Shown: positions 11,813 to 24,460, numbered from the stretch's first letter. The stretch is DNA of 64,000 nt from Antitrichia curtipendula (GCA_951230915.1 OX579638.1:32898322-32962321), one strand, 5' to 3'. Numbers and translations: made by a program. Notes: generated by a model from the sequence alone, not told the origin.

Positions 11813-14800
11813 ACTACTTCGACATCTTCTGTCGCTACATCTACGACTGTACCGGTGGCTGCTACTATTATTGAGCCGCCAAGACTTCAACCTCTTCTTT
11901 TTACACAACTGGCAGCTGACGGCAGCAATTATCTATTATGGGCGAGGACGGTCAAAGCACATATATTTGCCGAGGGATTATCAGATGCTATTGTTTTTGA
12001 CCCTATTCCCACTGTAAGTGCCACTAATCCTACTACTACAGGTTCCACTGTACCTGCTGCCACTGTTTCTGCTTCCACTTCCTGAAAAGCTTTACTTTTG
12101 CTTCGTCGCCATGTTGTTCCTGCATTACAACATCAGTATTTAGAGATAGAAAAACCAGATGAGCTTTGGCAGAAGCTCAAGTCTCGTTTTGACCATCAAA
12201 AAACGATGTTCCTTCTTAAAGCTCTCCATGATTGGACGCATTTACGAGTGTTGGATTTTCCAACACTTGTTGCTTTTAACAATGAATTGTACCGCATCAT
12301 ATCACAATTACGATTGTGTGGTCAATCCATTACCGAACAGGAAATGATTGAGAAAACTCTTTCAACATTTCCACCAGTTTCTGCTGTATTTGCCCAGCAG
12401 TATAGAAACATGAAATTTGAAAATCACTCAAATCTCATGTCTCTATTACTTCTTGCTGAAAAGCAAAATGAGATCCTTCTGCGCAATGCAGAGGCCCGCC
12501 CTATTGGGACTACAGTTCCTGAGTCTCATGCTGTCAAGGTTTCTCATGTCAAACCTAAAACACACAAGTTCAAGAAAAATCGTTACAAACAATCTCATAG
12601 TCATAGTCATAGTCATGCGCACAAGAAGAATACTAATTCTTCTTCTCAAAACCATGGTAAGCGTCAGTCAGAGACGCGTACTTGTCACAAATGTGGTAGA
12701 GTTGGCCACTTGGCAAATGTTTGCCGTACATCAGACTATTTTGTCAAGATGTTCCAAGAAAACAAGAAACTTCGAGCTCAGGGTCGTGAAACTCATACCA
12801 TGGACGCGTCTATGGACCCGTTTGGAGCTGAAGAGTTTGAAACACATGTTGCTGAGGATACCTCCACTGGTGAGTCTTGCGATGCGCTCTTTGACTCTGC
12901 AACTACGCATACTATTTTACAGAATAAACAATTTTTTGATGTTGATAATCTTTCAACTTGGCAAACCAGAAATTTAATAACTATGGCTGGATCGAATGTG
13001 TTTCGTTTCCAGGAGGGACCTGCAAAGATGATTTTGCCTGAGGGCACCACCATAACATGCATGCGTGCAATGTTTTCTCCCTCTGCGCCTTGAAGCCTGA
13101 TCAGCTATCGAGATATCCGCACCAATGGTTTTCATCTCTCGACCAAAACTATAGATAGGCGAGAGGCTCTGGTTTTTGTACAAAATAATAAAGTAGTGGA
13201 AACAGCGTTTGCTGCGGTAAGTGGCTTGTATCGGATTCCAATCCGACCACCAACTGTATCTAGTTTTCATGTATCATCTAAAGATAATAAAACTTCCCTT
13301 TGGCATGAAAGATTGGGCCATCCAGGCTCAACTTTGTTTCGAAAAATTATTCCTTGTGTTGTTGGCCATAATTTGCAGCCAACAGATGTCAATTCTATAA
13401 CATTGTGTCATGCATGTGTACAAGGCAAGTTGATTGCCAGGCCATTTTCATGGAAATTTCCCCATGAATTGCCACCGATGCTATCTAGGCTACAAGGTGA
13501 TATTTGTGGCCCAATATCACCTATGTCTGGACCATTCCGATATTTTTTGGTTTTGGTGGATGCATCGGGCAAACAATCACATGTATCGTTATTATCATCT
13601 AGAAATTTGGCTTTTGGCAATTTACTTTCTATATTGATCCGTTTCAAAGCTCATTTCCCTGATTATCCAATTCAAACATTACGAATGGATAATGCTCAAG
13701 AATTTCGGTCAAAATCTTTTGAAGATTATTGTACTGCTACGGGGATTGAGTTAACTTATTCTGTTCCATACGAGCATGCTCAAAATGGTTTAGCGGAGTC
13801 TTTTATCAAACGGATCCAGCTCATCACGAGGCCCTTGCTTCTTCATGCACATTTGCCCGCATACATGTGGGGACATGCAGTTCTACATGCTGCAATTTTA
13901 ATTCGACTCCGTCCTTCATCTGTGGAGATTGCTTCTTCACAAGAACTTCTTTCAGGACGCGCTCCTAATATATCCCATTTGCGAGTCTTTGGATGTCGTG
14001 TTTGGGTTCCAATTGCAAAACCTGAACGTCATACTATTGGTGCTCATCGCCAGGAAGGCATCTATGTTGGATTCGACTCTCCCAGCATTATTCGCTATAT
14101 CAACCATTCTACTGGTACATTACTTCGTGCACGTTTTGCAAACTGCCGATTTGAAGAAGACGTATTTCCATCTTTGAAAGGAGCAACATCTATTCAAGAA
14201 ACTTCTACAAGTCTTACTTTTCAAGCACCTCAAACATTCACATCAAATCCTGATCTACGGACATCTTTGGCCGAAAATGAAGTTGCTAAAATTTTGCATT
14301 TGCAAAAGATAGCGGATCAGACACCTGATGGTTTTAATGATGCGTCACGAATTACAAAAATTCCATTGAATGAAGCTTGAAATCTTCCTGCTCGAGTTTT
14401 TGTACCAGAGACTACAACCGTACTTACTCCTCAACATATGGGCAAACGGACTCGTGGACCAGATAAGCAACCACGTAAACGTAAGGCAATCTTTGATGCT
14501 GCTAATACTTTTCTACCTACAGCAACCACTGTTAATTTTACTCATCCGTCTACTTCTCAAGAAGAAATGTCAAAGTTGAACGCAGAATTATCTGTGATGT
14601 ACTCCGGTACTGGTCACGTATGGGACAGAGCAAGTATTGACATTGATGAACCATTCATTTCTATGATTGTCGAAAATCTTTCTTGCGAGAAAGATGATTC
14701 CGAACCACGTACTATTGAAGAAGTGATGTGTCGTTTAGATTGGCCAAAGTGGAAAACTGCTATTGAGGAGGAGTATGCTTCTTTGAACAAAAGACAAGTG

Positions 14801-16324
14801 TTTGGACCTATCGTGGACAATCTTACTACTCGACCTCTTGGATACAAATTGATTTTTGTACGCAAACGAAATGACAAAGGTCAGATTATTCGTTACAAAG
14901 TTCGTTTGGTTGCTCAAGGTTTCACACAAAAGTTTGGTATTGATTATGATATTACTTATTCTCCAGTTATGGATTCCATCACTTTCCGATATCTTCTAGG
15001 AATGGCAGTTCATGCCTATCTTGAGATGTGTCTCATGGATGTGGTGACAGCCTATCTTTATGGCTCACTTCATGCGAATATTTACATGAAAGTTTCTCCT
15101 AGTCTTGAAACCACCAGCCCAAGTCCATCTATCTCAGGCAAATATCGTGGCGTTAAATTACACCGTGCTTTATATGGTTTGAAACAATCTGGACGTATGT
15201 GGTATCAACGACTCCGGCAATTTCTTATTGAACATGGTTTTATAAATGATGCCTTACTTTCATGTATCTTTATTAAAAAAGACAATGATGGATTTGTTAT
15301 TATTGCCGTTTATGTTGATGACTTAAACCTTGTGGGCACCAAATCTGCATGTACTGCAGCCACTCAGCTTCTTATACGTGAATTCGAAATGAAGTTATTT
15401 GGGAAAACAACATTTTGCATTGGTTTACAAGTTCTTCATATGAACGATGGTAGCATTTTTCTTTCACAGTCCACCTATATCAATCGAATCCTCAAAAGAT
15501 TCAATATGATTGACGCCTATCCGTTGTCTACACCTATGGTTGGTCGTAGTGCAAAAGAAGATGATCCCTATCGCCCTTGCGAGGAGGAGGAGGAAACATT
15601 GGGTGAACAATATCCATACCTCGCAGCGGTTGGAGCACTTTTGTATTTGGCTACGTTTACTAGGCTTGACATTGCATTTGCAGTTAGTGTCCTAGCAAGG
15701 CATAGTTCCCGGCCTACACTACGACATTGGAATGGTATCAAACATCTTTTTCGTTATTTGAAAGGAACTGAAGATTTGGGACTACATTACTCTCGATCAG
15801 TGGATCCAACATTAGTTGGATATGCTGATGCTGGATATAGATCTGATCCTGCAACATCTAAATCTCAAACGGGCTATGTTTTCTTACGACATGGAGCTGC
15901 AATATCATGGAAATCTGTAAAGCAAACTATTACTGCAACATCATCAAATCATGCAGAAATTATTGTTTTACATGAAACATCTCGAGAATGCATCTGGTTA
16001 AGATCAATTGATAAGTTCATTCGAACAAACTGTGGATTATTTTATGATAATTCTCCAACCATTTTATATGAAGAAAATAGTGCTTGTGTTACTCAAATGC
16101 AAGCAAGTTTTATTAAAGGTGATCGCACAAAGCATATTGATCCAAAATATTTCACCTTTACTAATGATTTGATTATCGACAAAGTACTTGAAATTAAGAA
16201 AATTGCATCAGCAAATAATCTTGCTGATCTTTTTACCAAGGCTCTTCCATCATCTACTCATCGTCGACTTGTCCAAGACTTTGGAATGCGGCGGCTTAGC
16301 ATTTTGGAACAAGAAATTCAATAG
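11813..16324 (+). pseudogene. copia gag-pol polyprotein with three in-frame TGA codons
   Basis: One reading frame runs from the N gap to the TAG at 16322-16324 without frameshifts, interrupted only by TGA at 12083, 13091 and 14378. Domains in order: Gag (GSNYLLWARTVKAHIFAEGL, 11.92 kb); a His-rich SHSHSHSHAH tract; zinc knuckle CHKCGRVGHLANVC (~12.69 kb); aspartic protease motif FDSATTHTI (~12.89 kb); integrase HHCC (HERLGHPG, CHACVQGK) and core D-D-E (QGDICGP, DNAQEF, GLAESF) at 13.3-13.8 kb; reverse transcriptase with YVDD at ~15.31 kb; RNase H (GYADAGY, SSNHAEI) and the terminal LADLFTKAL. Each TGA fits an ancestral CGA (Arg): the context PxSLISYRDIR at 13091 normally has Arg at the stop position. 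The N-terminus is lost in the gap. Confidence 0.92.
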
Positions 16325-16862
16325 ATTTTTATTATGAAATTTATTGATCCTTTTGATATCCTTCCATAGATTTTTCCCACTGGGTTTTACTATGAGAATG
16401 GATTGATAAAGGAGTTGTACTCTTTTTCCTTCATCTGTGGTTTTATCCTTGAATATAACCAAGGTTTTCCCAGATAAGGTTTTAATGAGGCAACAACCGT
16501 AAATCTTTAAGATTATGGAAATTTTCGAATAGCAAAAGGTGGGGTCGTGGTGAGAACCACGGTTTGGGATTCAATGCTGGAGCTTGTTAACCATCTTGGG
16601 GTGTCCTGCATCTTGTCACATCACAGCTCAGGGGTGGGATAGCGGGTCGACTGTTATTCCTGCCTCACTAGCATGCCAAGCCGCGGGTTTCCCGAACCAG
16701 TCAATGAGGCCGACGAGGATCGAACCGCGGACCGATCGGTTAACCACCGACGTATGAAACCAGTCGACCAAGTCCACGACTTGGCGACCGAAATCGACAT
16801 TTAGTTGATTTTATTGCTTACATCGATTATACTGTTTTATTTTGATTTACTAATATTATGTC
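16325..16862. other. copia 3' internal non-coding region
   Basis: This lies between the pol stop and the polypurine tract. It is unusually G+C-rich at 16,600-16,800, where a tRNA-like segment sits on the minus strand (listed separately). No additional open frame such as env is present. Confidence 0.5.
16612..16800 (-). mobile_element. tRNA-like / SINE-like segment in the copia 3' region
   Basis: On the minus strand a box B GGTTCGATCC (16717-16726) lies about 35-40 bases downstream of a box A-like TGGTCGACTGG (16760-16770), the spacing of a tRNA promoter. A stable full cloverleaf is not evident. It could be a tRNA-derived SINE head inserted in the retrotransposon, or a segment carried by the family. 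It is distinct in sequence from the other SINE family in this window. Confidence 0.4.
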
Positions 16863-16875
16863 GAGCGAGGAGGAG
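16863..16875 (+). other. Polypurine tract of the copia element
   Basis: GAGCGAGGAGGAG abuts the 3' LTR at 16876. This purine run at the expected position would prime plus-strand DNA synthesis. Confidence 0.8.
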
Positions 16876-17128
16876 TGTTAAGAACCGTAGTATAAACGCT
16901 CATGTTAAGAGCCGTAGTGTGAACGCTCACCATAATATGGTGAGTGACACGTGTCATGAGGATTAGATGTAATTCTCATGACCAATAGGAGAAGACAACT
17001 ATTCATTGTCTCTCTCTTTTCTTCATTGTATATAATTCAAAACTCCCTAATGAAGTTTAGTATTCTTTGAGTGTACTTTGAGTGTTCTTATTTGCTTTGC
17101 AATTTCGTTTCGTATTTTATTCTCAACA
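16876..17128 (+). repeat. 3' LTR of the copia element
   Basis: Same length and same ends as the 5' LTR, with one visible difference (T versus C in the pyrimidine tract near 17014). The near-identity of the pair indicates a recent insertion. Confidence 0.93.
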
Positions 17129-18006
17129 ATTTCTAGTACAAGTACCAAATTTTTGAAAAAAAACTTTTTTTACACATAAAACTGTAAGATCGTGTAGTAT
17201 ACTGACTTGAGAACATATGGTAAAAATTTCAGAAATTTCCGCTGCGTAGATTGCAAGATATAAGCATTCAAATCACTGAAATCATTTTTTGGGCCCTGCG
17301 AAAAACAGGGCAGCTGCACTTCACAAGCTCATTTTTCTATTAAAAAATGTCCAAAATGGTGGTGCTTCTTTGGATAATTTTTCCTAGACAAGTTGGCTAC
17401 ATGCTTAAAAAATTTCATATCATTTGGAATTGTACAACATATAGAAAAAAAATAGTAAGTAGAAAGAAGTAGAGAATGATTCAAAATACTAAATTATTAG
17501 GAATTTAGTTATGAAATTGAAAAATGCCAATCCCAGTGGTTGCAATGTTGTAGAAACAATCTACATCCTATGATTTTATTTTTTTTCAAAAATTATTGAA
17601 ACCTAAGTGAGATAAAGGACTTCAAAGTTTATTTTAAAGTAAAAAATCCATAATTGCCCACAAAACTAAAACTCCTCATAATTTTAAACTCATTGGTCAA
17701 AATGGAATGATTCTAAGCTTTCTACGTATATATAACTAGAAAATCAATTTCAAATTTTATTTTTGAAAAAAGTTATTTTTCTGATATGCCCGAACTGCCT
17801 GGCTGGCAAAAAAGTAACATATTAGGCCATAATTTTTTTTTCACATTTCCAAATGTCATGAGATTTGTGGGTATGAAAGATGTTCTTTGTCTCCACCTTC
17901 TATTAAAATTTCAGATGAAAATATGCAAACAATCTCTAGTCACAAGTACCTATCCAAAATATTAAGATGACCAAAAATTGCATGCTAGTCCTTTAGGGGT
18001 TATACT

Positions 18007-18883
18007 GTACAATAAGGTCTACTTCATTTACAAAGTGTCAGTTTGAGCCATTCCAATTTTTATTGCATAGCATAGAATTTTTTTGGAATTTTTGGTTTTT
18101 CATAATTAACACCCAATTCTTATGCAATTCCAATCAAGCATATCAAATTTCAATTTCAAAAAAGCAAAATTCCATTTTCGGTGAATTTTACAAGTTAATT
18201 TTCATGGTTTTACTTAATATTTTATTGAAAACAATTGGTGATGAGTTTTTTGTAAATTAATTGGATAGATATGTAGGAAACATCTATATGCACATCTTTC
18301 CTTCAACAAGCATCTCCAAAAAAGGTTCATAATTTCCTCTAGGGTTTATTCAATGTGAGGCGTCATATAATCAAACTTTGTGAAATAGATATCTTTATAT
18401 TTTAATTAAACTGTGGTATTTGACCCTCACTTTGTAACTAATTTTGTACATTTGATCATAATGGTACAATTACTTTGTCAAAATCTAGTTAAAATATAGA
18501 GATATCTATTTTCACAAAATTTGGTTATATGATGCTTCACATTAAATAAACCCTAGTGGAATTTATAAAACTTTTTTGGAGATGCCTGTTGAAGGAAAGA
18601 TGTGCATATAGATGTTTCCTACATATGTATCCAATCAATTTAAAAAAATTCATCACCAATTCTTTTCAATAAAATATTAAGTAAAACTATGAAAATTAAC
18701 TTTTAAACTCACCAAAAATGGAATTTTGCTTTTTTGAAATTGAAATTTGGTATCCTTGATTAGAATTCTATAAGGATGCAATGATAATTATGCTAACCCA
18801 AACTACCAATTATGCTACACATTATTTTTTAAAATTGAATGCCTCAAATTGGCAATTTGTAAATGAAGTAGATTTTATTGTAC
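18007..18883. repeat. Long imperfect inverted repeat / fold-back element
   Basis: The left end GTACAATAAGGTCTACTTC and right end GAAGTAGATTTTATTGTAC are inverted copies. Similarity continues inward for about 400 bases per arm (for example ATCTATATGCACATCTTTCC versus GGAAAGATGTGCATATAGAT), leaving a short spacer around 18,415-18,480. It lies 3 bp beyond the TTAT flank of the TIR element. No coding capacity is seen. This looks like a fold-back transposon or a head-to-head duplicated MITE. Confidence 0.75.
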
Positions 18884-19035
18884 ATACATAAGCAGGCTCA
18901 ACTTTGAAATAATTGAAATTGCAAAAAAAATTCTTTTGGAAGATAAAGATGTAAATTCTAGGAAACGATATTTTTTTTAGAAACCTCATTTTGATATTGA
19001 GGGAACACATGTACCAATCAAAAAATTGAAACTAT

Positions 19036-19324
19036 AATAAGGTAGGAGGCTCTTACAGCAACCCTTTAAGAGTTGATTGCATTTTCAAGGAAGCTAAACT
19101 CCTCGAAACAATGATCAATAAATTTTCCTAAGAAAAAAATTGGAATTGGCATCTAATTCAAGTCTTTCATATTTTTCGGCCCTTCGTGAAATTACTTACA
19201 AATTTTTGAAGTTGAAATGTGTTGATTTCTAAAAGCACCCCCCTCCTGAAATGTACAATGTTGGTACATTGAAGAAAGTAAAATGTACCTCTGTGTTAGG
19301 AGTCGCTTTTAGAGCCAGGTTACT
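19036..19324. mobile_element. MITE of the TAAGGTAG family
   Basis: The left end TAAGGTAGGAGGCTCTTAC is at 19036. The right end carries the inverted GCTTTTAGAGCCAGGTTAC at about 19,300-19,320. The internal family segments (AAGCTAAACTCCTCGAAAC; the region around ACATTGAAGAAAG) are present. The site CCCTTTAAGAG is uninterrupted, a second empty-site reference for the TTAA insertion at 52.69 kb. Confidence 0.6.
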
Positions 19325-20356
19325 TTTAGAGATTCCTACCTTAGTCAATTCATCTACACTCCCAAAATGTATTACAATCAAGTTTCCAACATTAATTTGT
19401 TTTTCTATGGATCCACAATCTAAGTTATTACCGAGTTATTCCTGTTAAAAATTAACATACTTTTTTAAGAAGCAACATAATCGCAATCATTACCATTGCT
19501 ACCATTTTGCTACACTTGGCATGGATAATAAGGTAACTACCCCTAATTTCAATCGTTTTCTAAAACTAGCTCAATTATAGATTTTTGCCTAAAATGTACT
19601 CCCACTATTCATGACAGTCTATGGTTGGTTTTAGAAACACCTATTTTCAGCACTTTGAAATTTTTTAGTTTTTTTATATGGTGTCAAAAAAATACAATCT
19701 AAGATAATTTAGAATCCCCTTTTAACTACCAAAAAGGTCCCACAAAATGATTTTCAATATAATAATGGGAACCATGCCAAATTGCTTATTTGTGTGATTT
19801 TAGGTGTAGTTATGTTACTTGTCCCAAGAGGTGATGCATTGTCATAGTTTATTCCAATTATACTATAATTCTACAATTTTTCTCATTTACTAAGGTAGAA
19901 GGTTCATAAACCATCTTTTCATTAAGCCTACCTCCTCATCACTGATAGCAATGACATATTTCAAGGAACATGTCATTCATTCCTAGATAGGAGAAAGTAG
20001 ATGTATTTAAAACCTAGTTTGTTTATGGACCTTTTACCTTATGTTGGTGTGTGGGTTGTTATTCTTAAAGAAAAATGTAGAAGAAAGAATAGCTAAGAAA
20101 AGAAGGTGAGAAGTCAAACGAACAAGACAAAGATGTGAAGCCAAAAGATGAAGAAAGAAGCAAACAAAATCCTAAACTTGAAAAATGACACATTGTACTA
20201 ATCCATTAAAGTGCTTTAACTCTATAATGACACAGTGGCCTAAGAATGATTGATAGATGATAGAAAATATTTCTATTTAAAACAAAAGTGCAAATATTCA
20301 TCCTTGGAATTTGGTATAAAAAAGGAAAATCTTGCGTAGTAGTTTGACCTTCAATC
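19325..20356. other. A+T-rich intergenic sequence
   Basis: No gene or defined repeat is recognised. Weak poly-purine stretches near 20,050-20,170 have no coding potential. Confidence 0.4.
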
Positions 20357-21172
20357 ACTAGAAGAAAATGAGGGGTTCTGCGACTACAAAGAGCAACTGC
20401 TTTTTGAGTTGTGTGACTAATTTGCGACAGGTGAGAATCTAGAGGTCCGTAGTTGCAGTGGACAAGTCGCATGGAAAATTAGAGTCGCAAAATGAAGTGA
20501 ATCTGCTTTTCATCTGGCAACATAGTTTGAACTTCGTCGACGGCCTTCTCTGACGTGGTCGCTTATATGTACTCGTTGCCACGTGACGTCGGTCATTCAA
20601 TCAATGAATTGTGTGACTTATTTGCAACTTATCTGTGACTCCATTGCGACTTGTTGGCAACTCATTTGCGACTTGTTGGCAACTTGTAGATTTTAAAATT
20701 CTAATCTTAAAGATTTGTAGATTTTGGATATTACAAATCTAAATTCTATTTTAGATTTTAGATATTTAGATTTAAAAGATTTCATTGGTTTAGGAAATTA
20801 TATAATTTAAAAATTCTTAGATTTTTACAATTTGTAGAAACCTACAAACTGTAAAAATCGACAAATTGTTAAAATCAACAATTTGTAGAAATCTACAAAC
20901 TGTAAAAATCTACACCTAATAGAAATCTTAAAATTCTACTAAGGGAGTTCATTACATAAGAATACAACAACTTACAAGTCTTATATTTCTAACCTAATGG
21001 TACTCTTGACAATTGATATGGGACAATTGCTATAAGACAAATAATCAGGAAACAAATTAGAAAACGACTACAAAATGACTACTAAACAACCAAAAGAATT
21101 CTAGAAAATTCTAGTTGTTTTCTAGTCATTCTCTAGTTGCAATCTAGTCACAAAGAAGCTTTGTAATAGTGT
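20357..21172. mobile_element. CACTA-like non-autonomous element
   Basis: It starts CACTAGAAGAAAATG and ends CTTTGTAATAGTG, giving inverted CACTA termini. Subterminal repeats of TTGCGACTT/GCAACT (left) and CTAGTTG/CTAGTCG (right) are numerous, which is characteristic of CACTA elements. A short palindrome-rich core (ACAAATTGTAAAAATC type) fills the middle. No open frame. A 3-bp target duplication is not evident. Confidence 0.5.
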
Positions 21173-21805
21173 AGGGATACAAGAGTGTAACAGAGTTGTC
21201 ATTTATAAATTCTAGTTGTAAGCTAGTCGTTTTTTAGTCGAACTATAGTTGTTTTCTAGTTGCAGTCTAGTCGTTTTCAATAAAATAAACTATACTAAAA
21301 AATAATAATGAATTAGAGGGGTTTTGAAAATAATTTGATCTGAAACTTTACAATGCATCACTATGCGTTCAAAAGACAGGAACACAAAAGTCTATTAACT
21401 ATCAGTCTAGTATTGCTTCTAGTTCATTTTGTTACTTTAAATGAAAGGCACTTAGTACCAACTATTTGGCAATCATTTGTTGAAATTATTTATGACTTTG
21501 TACTTAACTTAGTAAATGAATAAATAAGTGATTAAGCAATTCATTACCACACTCAATTTAGGGTTCTAGAGATTTCCCCCATTATAGGATGTTGAGGGAG
21601 AAATGGAAAAATGTGGCAAGTGGAAGTGGGGAGATGCCCTGGCTCTCGGGCCTTTCCAAACCCTTCCCGATCAGTTGTGGTGAGTGGGGGTGGACGTGCT
21701 CTCAAACCAACAACAATACTTGGAACCCTAAAAGGCTCAGCTACAACACGGGACAATGTGGTGAGTCCAGTTGTAGCACTTGCATGGACTTCATTCGAGC
21801 CACAT

Positions 21806-22221
21806 TAAGGTAGTGTGCTCTAAAAGCACCCATCTTCTTCAAACTGCCCCTATTTTTAGGTGGAGTATGGAGATGGGGTGATCCTTAAATGGACTAGTTT
21901 AGCAATTGAATGTGTCAAGAAAAAAATATTTTTCTATTGCAAGAGACAATCATTGTCTTTGATTTTTGCTCATCTCTTTAGAAGTTGCAAGTGGACGGAT
22001 TTTTGGAAGGCCTATGGTCACAAATAGGTACCTATGCCTTGAATCTTTGAAAATTTATAAGTAATTCAAAAATGCTTGAAAAAATACAAAACCACTTGTG
22101 TTAGGTTTCACATCTACTTTTCTTTCTCTGAAAAATGATCTAGAAATAATTCTGTCCACGGAAGCCTATAAAAAAAGGCAGACCAGTCCTTAAATGGTCT
22201 CTTTAAGAGCATGTTACCTTA
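21806..22221. mobile_element. MITE of the TAAGGTAG family, intact copy
   Basis: 416 bp with termini TAAGGTAGTGTGCTCTAAAA and the inverted TTTAAGAGCATGTTACCTTA. The body includes the family segment GGCCTATGGTCACAAATAGG. It is the best reference for element length in this window. No coding capacity. Confidence 0.7.
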
Positions 22222-24460
22222 CTCAAATCTCAAATTTGAGTGAGGGCATCTGAGATGCAGACTCCAACATGTCCAACCCTCTATCCAATTGACCAAACAT
22301 GGTAACCAATACAAGTAGCTATAAGCTGCAATTCTCCAAAACTAGTGAAATTATTGATCAAAGCTGACTTAGCCACACTGAAGAAACAATTCATGATGAA
22401 TACACATGCCATTGTAGAGCATATTAGCGAAGCAGCTTCAATTATGAAACCGAGAGATTGAGGGTCACTTCACTCTACGGTAGAAGGTCGAGAGTCTGTT
22501 GATTTCCACCAATCAGATTGCAGGAATCCAGAAATTCTTGAAATCTCAACTTCTTGAGCCTTCACACTAGACGGTACAACCTAGAGGCCGTCACCCTCCA
22601 AACTAACAACATGGTAGAAAAATAATCATATTGCTATGGAGTCTCGACTATAGCCCAAAATGACTGTCCCAACTATGATTGAACCTTTGGAGGCTTCACA
22701 CTATGGCCACCCAAGTTGAGAGGCCGTGGAAGTGAGTGGACAAATTTTGGATGAGAATCCAAATAAAAGTCTACTTATTGCCGATTTCTTTGGACTCTCA
22801 ACCATAGTTTGGGCAGGGCTCTTGACTTGGACAATTGTAGTGTGAAGTGACCATGAGAGTCATAGCTTTGATTACGACACAACTAGTCGGCCATCTACTA
22901 CCATATTGACTACAAGGATATTGCACAATTAATACACTTAGTTTCATGGAATGCACAACAGCAGTCTGCAAGCACTTGCAAGAAGTTTGGAAAGTCTAGA
23001 AATACAAACTTGGTGAAATGTAGGAAAAACAGATAGAATGCAATAATTCAAGAAATGAGGAAGGTGAAGGATCTACTTTGCAACTTTCTCTAGCAATCTT
23101 CTTCCCGCCCCTTTTGTACCTTGTAAGACTAAATTGTCGCCATCATTAGTATTGACCAAGAAGTGTAAAGGAGCTTGGAAGGCACATCAAAGGACCAATT
23201 TTTGCCATGCAAGAGCCAACTTCTATGAAAGTAATGTGGGAGGTGCCGTTAGCATTGGGGCAACTTTCTATTGCTTTTCTGTCACATGCGCATAATTTGA
23301 AATTTAGAATAGTCCTTAAAATTAAATTTTTTATTATAACTTTGGACCTATAAATACAATCTTTATTTTTCTAATTATTAAACAATACAAAATTTTAGTT
23401 TACACCATCATGTTGGAATTAGACAAACTTTGCAAAAAAGACAAATTGTTTTCCAAAAACTCTTCACAAAAATGTGCAAGGGAAGAATTCTCAAGATAAT
23501 CGGAATAGTTTGCTAACATGATTATAAAGAGAGCCCAATGAAAAGTGAAGATAGTAAGTTTTTGACTTCCAAAAAACTAATTATAACACTAGAATTGAAC
23601 TTTTGGATGACTTTAGTTTGACAACATGGCAAAGCTACTCCTAAAATATAGTCTTCCCTCCCCTACTCGCATAAAATTAATATCATACTCCTCATGTCCC
23701 ACTAAAAAACTCTATAAATTTTTTCTGCAAGGGATTAATTGTATTTTTAGTCTTTGCACCAATGACACATGCATTCAAAAATTGATAATCCATCCCCAAA
23801 ATTTATGCAAAATTTCCAACTTAGTCACCATTGTTTAGGCATCCAAAATCTATGGAGAAAATATCATATTTGAGCATAGTTTATGACTGCTACTAGCTGG
23901 TCAGACTTGATGATTTAAAGATTGGTGGCAACAATGGGATTTTAGAAATATCTACCCCACCCTAAGTACCCACAACAAGGAAACTTGGCCCACTTCATGA
24001 ACAAATCTTTATAGCACCCAAGTGGTCCCCAAACCTATCATCAACACTATTGTATGAGGAAAAAGCAAGTACAAGGTGCCTCATATGGGCAAGGCTAAGC
24101 TTGCTAGGAGAAGAATGCTCCTTGATTGCTTGACTTGCCCCCACAAGGTCGTTTGACATGGCCAATGCTTACTCAACAATCAAAATTACAATCAAAATTC
24201 GTAAACGGACCTTTTTAGTGGGACAAGAACTATGCTTGATTTGGAAATTTTTAATGGGAAAGAGGGAGTAAAACTTAGCTTAGTGAAAGCAATTCCTATT
24301 CCGGGGAAACTTGAAAATTATTTTCTGATTCCTAATGGAAGTCCCCCCTTGGGGTGCATTTCAAAAGTGACTCCCCCAGCACATTGAATCCGGTTGTCAA
24401 ATGGTCACATCCAGCTCATAATACAAACCACTAAGCTCCAGATGGCAAAACGTAGATGAA
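22222..24460. other. Intergenic sequence
   Basis: Apart from the MITE at 22,463-22,852 I see no gene or repeat that I can support. Short open frames (for example 23626-23838) lack any family signature. Confidence 0.4.
22463..22852. mobile_element. MITE-like element with GGTCACTTCAC termini
   Basis: The left end GGTCACTTCACTCTACGG and right end GTAGTGTGAAGTGACC are inverted copies with one mismatch over the first 16 bases. The motif CTTCACACTA recurs internally at about 22,560 and 22,688. Length about 390 bp, no coding capacity. The superfamily cannot be assigned because a target duplication is not clear. Confidence 0.5.

Larger units (their letters stand above)
7874..17128 (+). mobile_element. 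Ty1/copia LTR retrotransposon, 9,255 bp
   Basis: Two 253-bp LTRs (7874-8126 and 16876-17128), starting TG and ending CA, differ at one position that I can see. The flanking 5-mers are ATTTT (left) and ATTTC (right). The relative at 40.1-41.0 kb shows the uninterrupted site as CCATTTCTA, so the duplicated target is ATTTC with one later change. The order protease-integrase-reverse transcriptase-RNase H is diagnostic of Ty1/copia. The internal leader is unusually long (about 3.7 kb before gag), and it includes a CACTA-like MITE and a 200-N gap. The single gag-pol frame is interrupted by three in-frame TGA codons, so this copy is probably not autonomous. Confidence 0.95.
7819..17999. mobile_element. 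~920-bp TIR element (CCCCTAAA family), split by the copia insertion
   Basis: The left end CCCCTTAAG starts at 7819 and the right end TTTAGGGG stops at 17999. Both are flanked by TTAT (7815-7818 and 18000-18003). Removing the copia element and one 5-bp duplicate leaves about 921 bp, close to the intact relatives at 52,693-53,601 (909 bp) and 34,660-35,597 (938 bp). No coding capacity is visible, so it is non-autonomous. Family features are TIRs CCCCTAAA...TTTAGGGG and a 4-bp TTAN duplication, compatible with piggyBac-like (TTAA) or PIF/Harbinger-like (TTA/TAA) elements. Confidence 0.7.
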
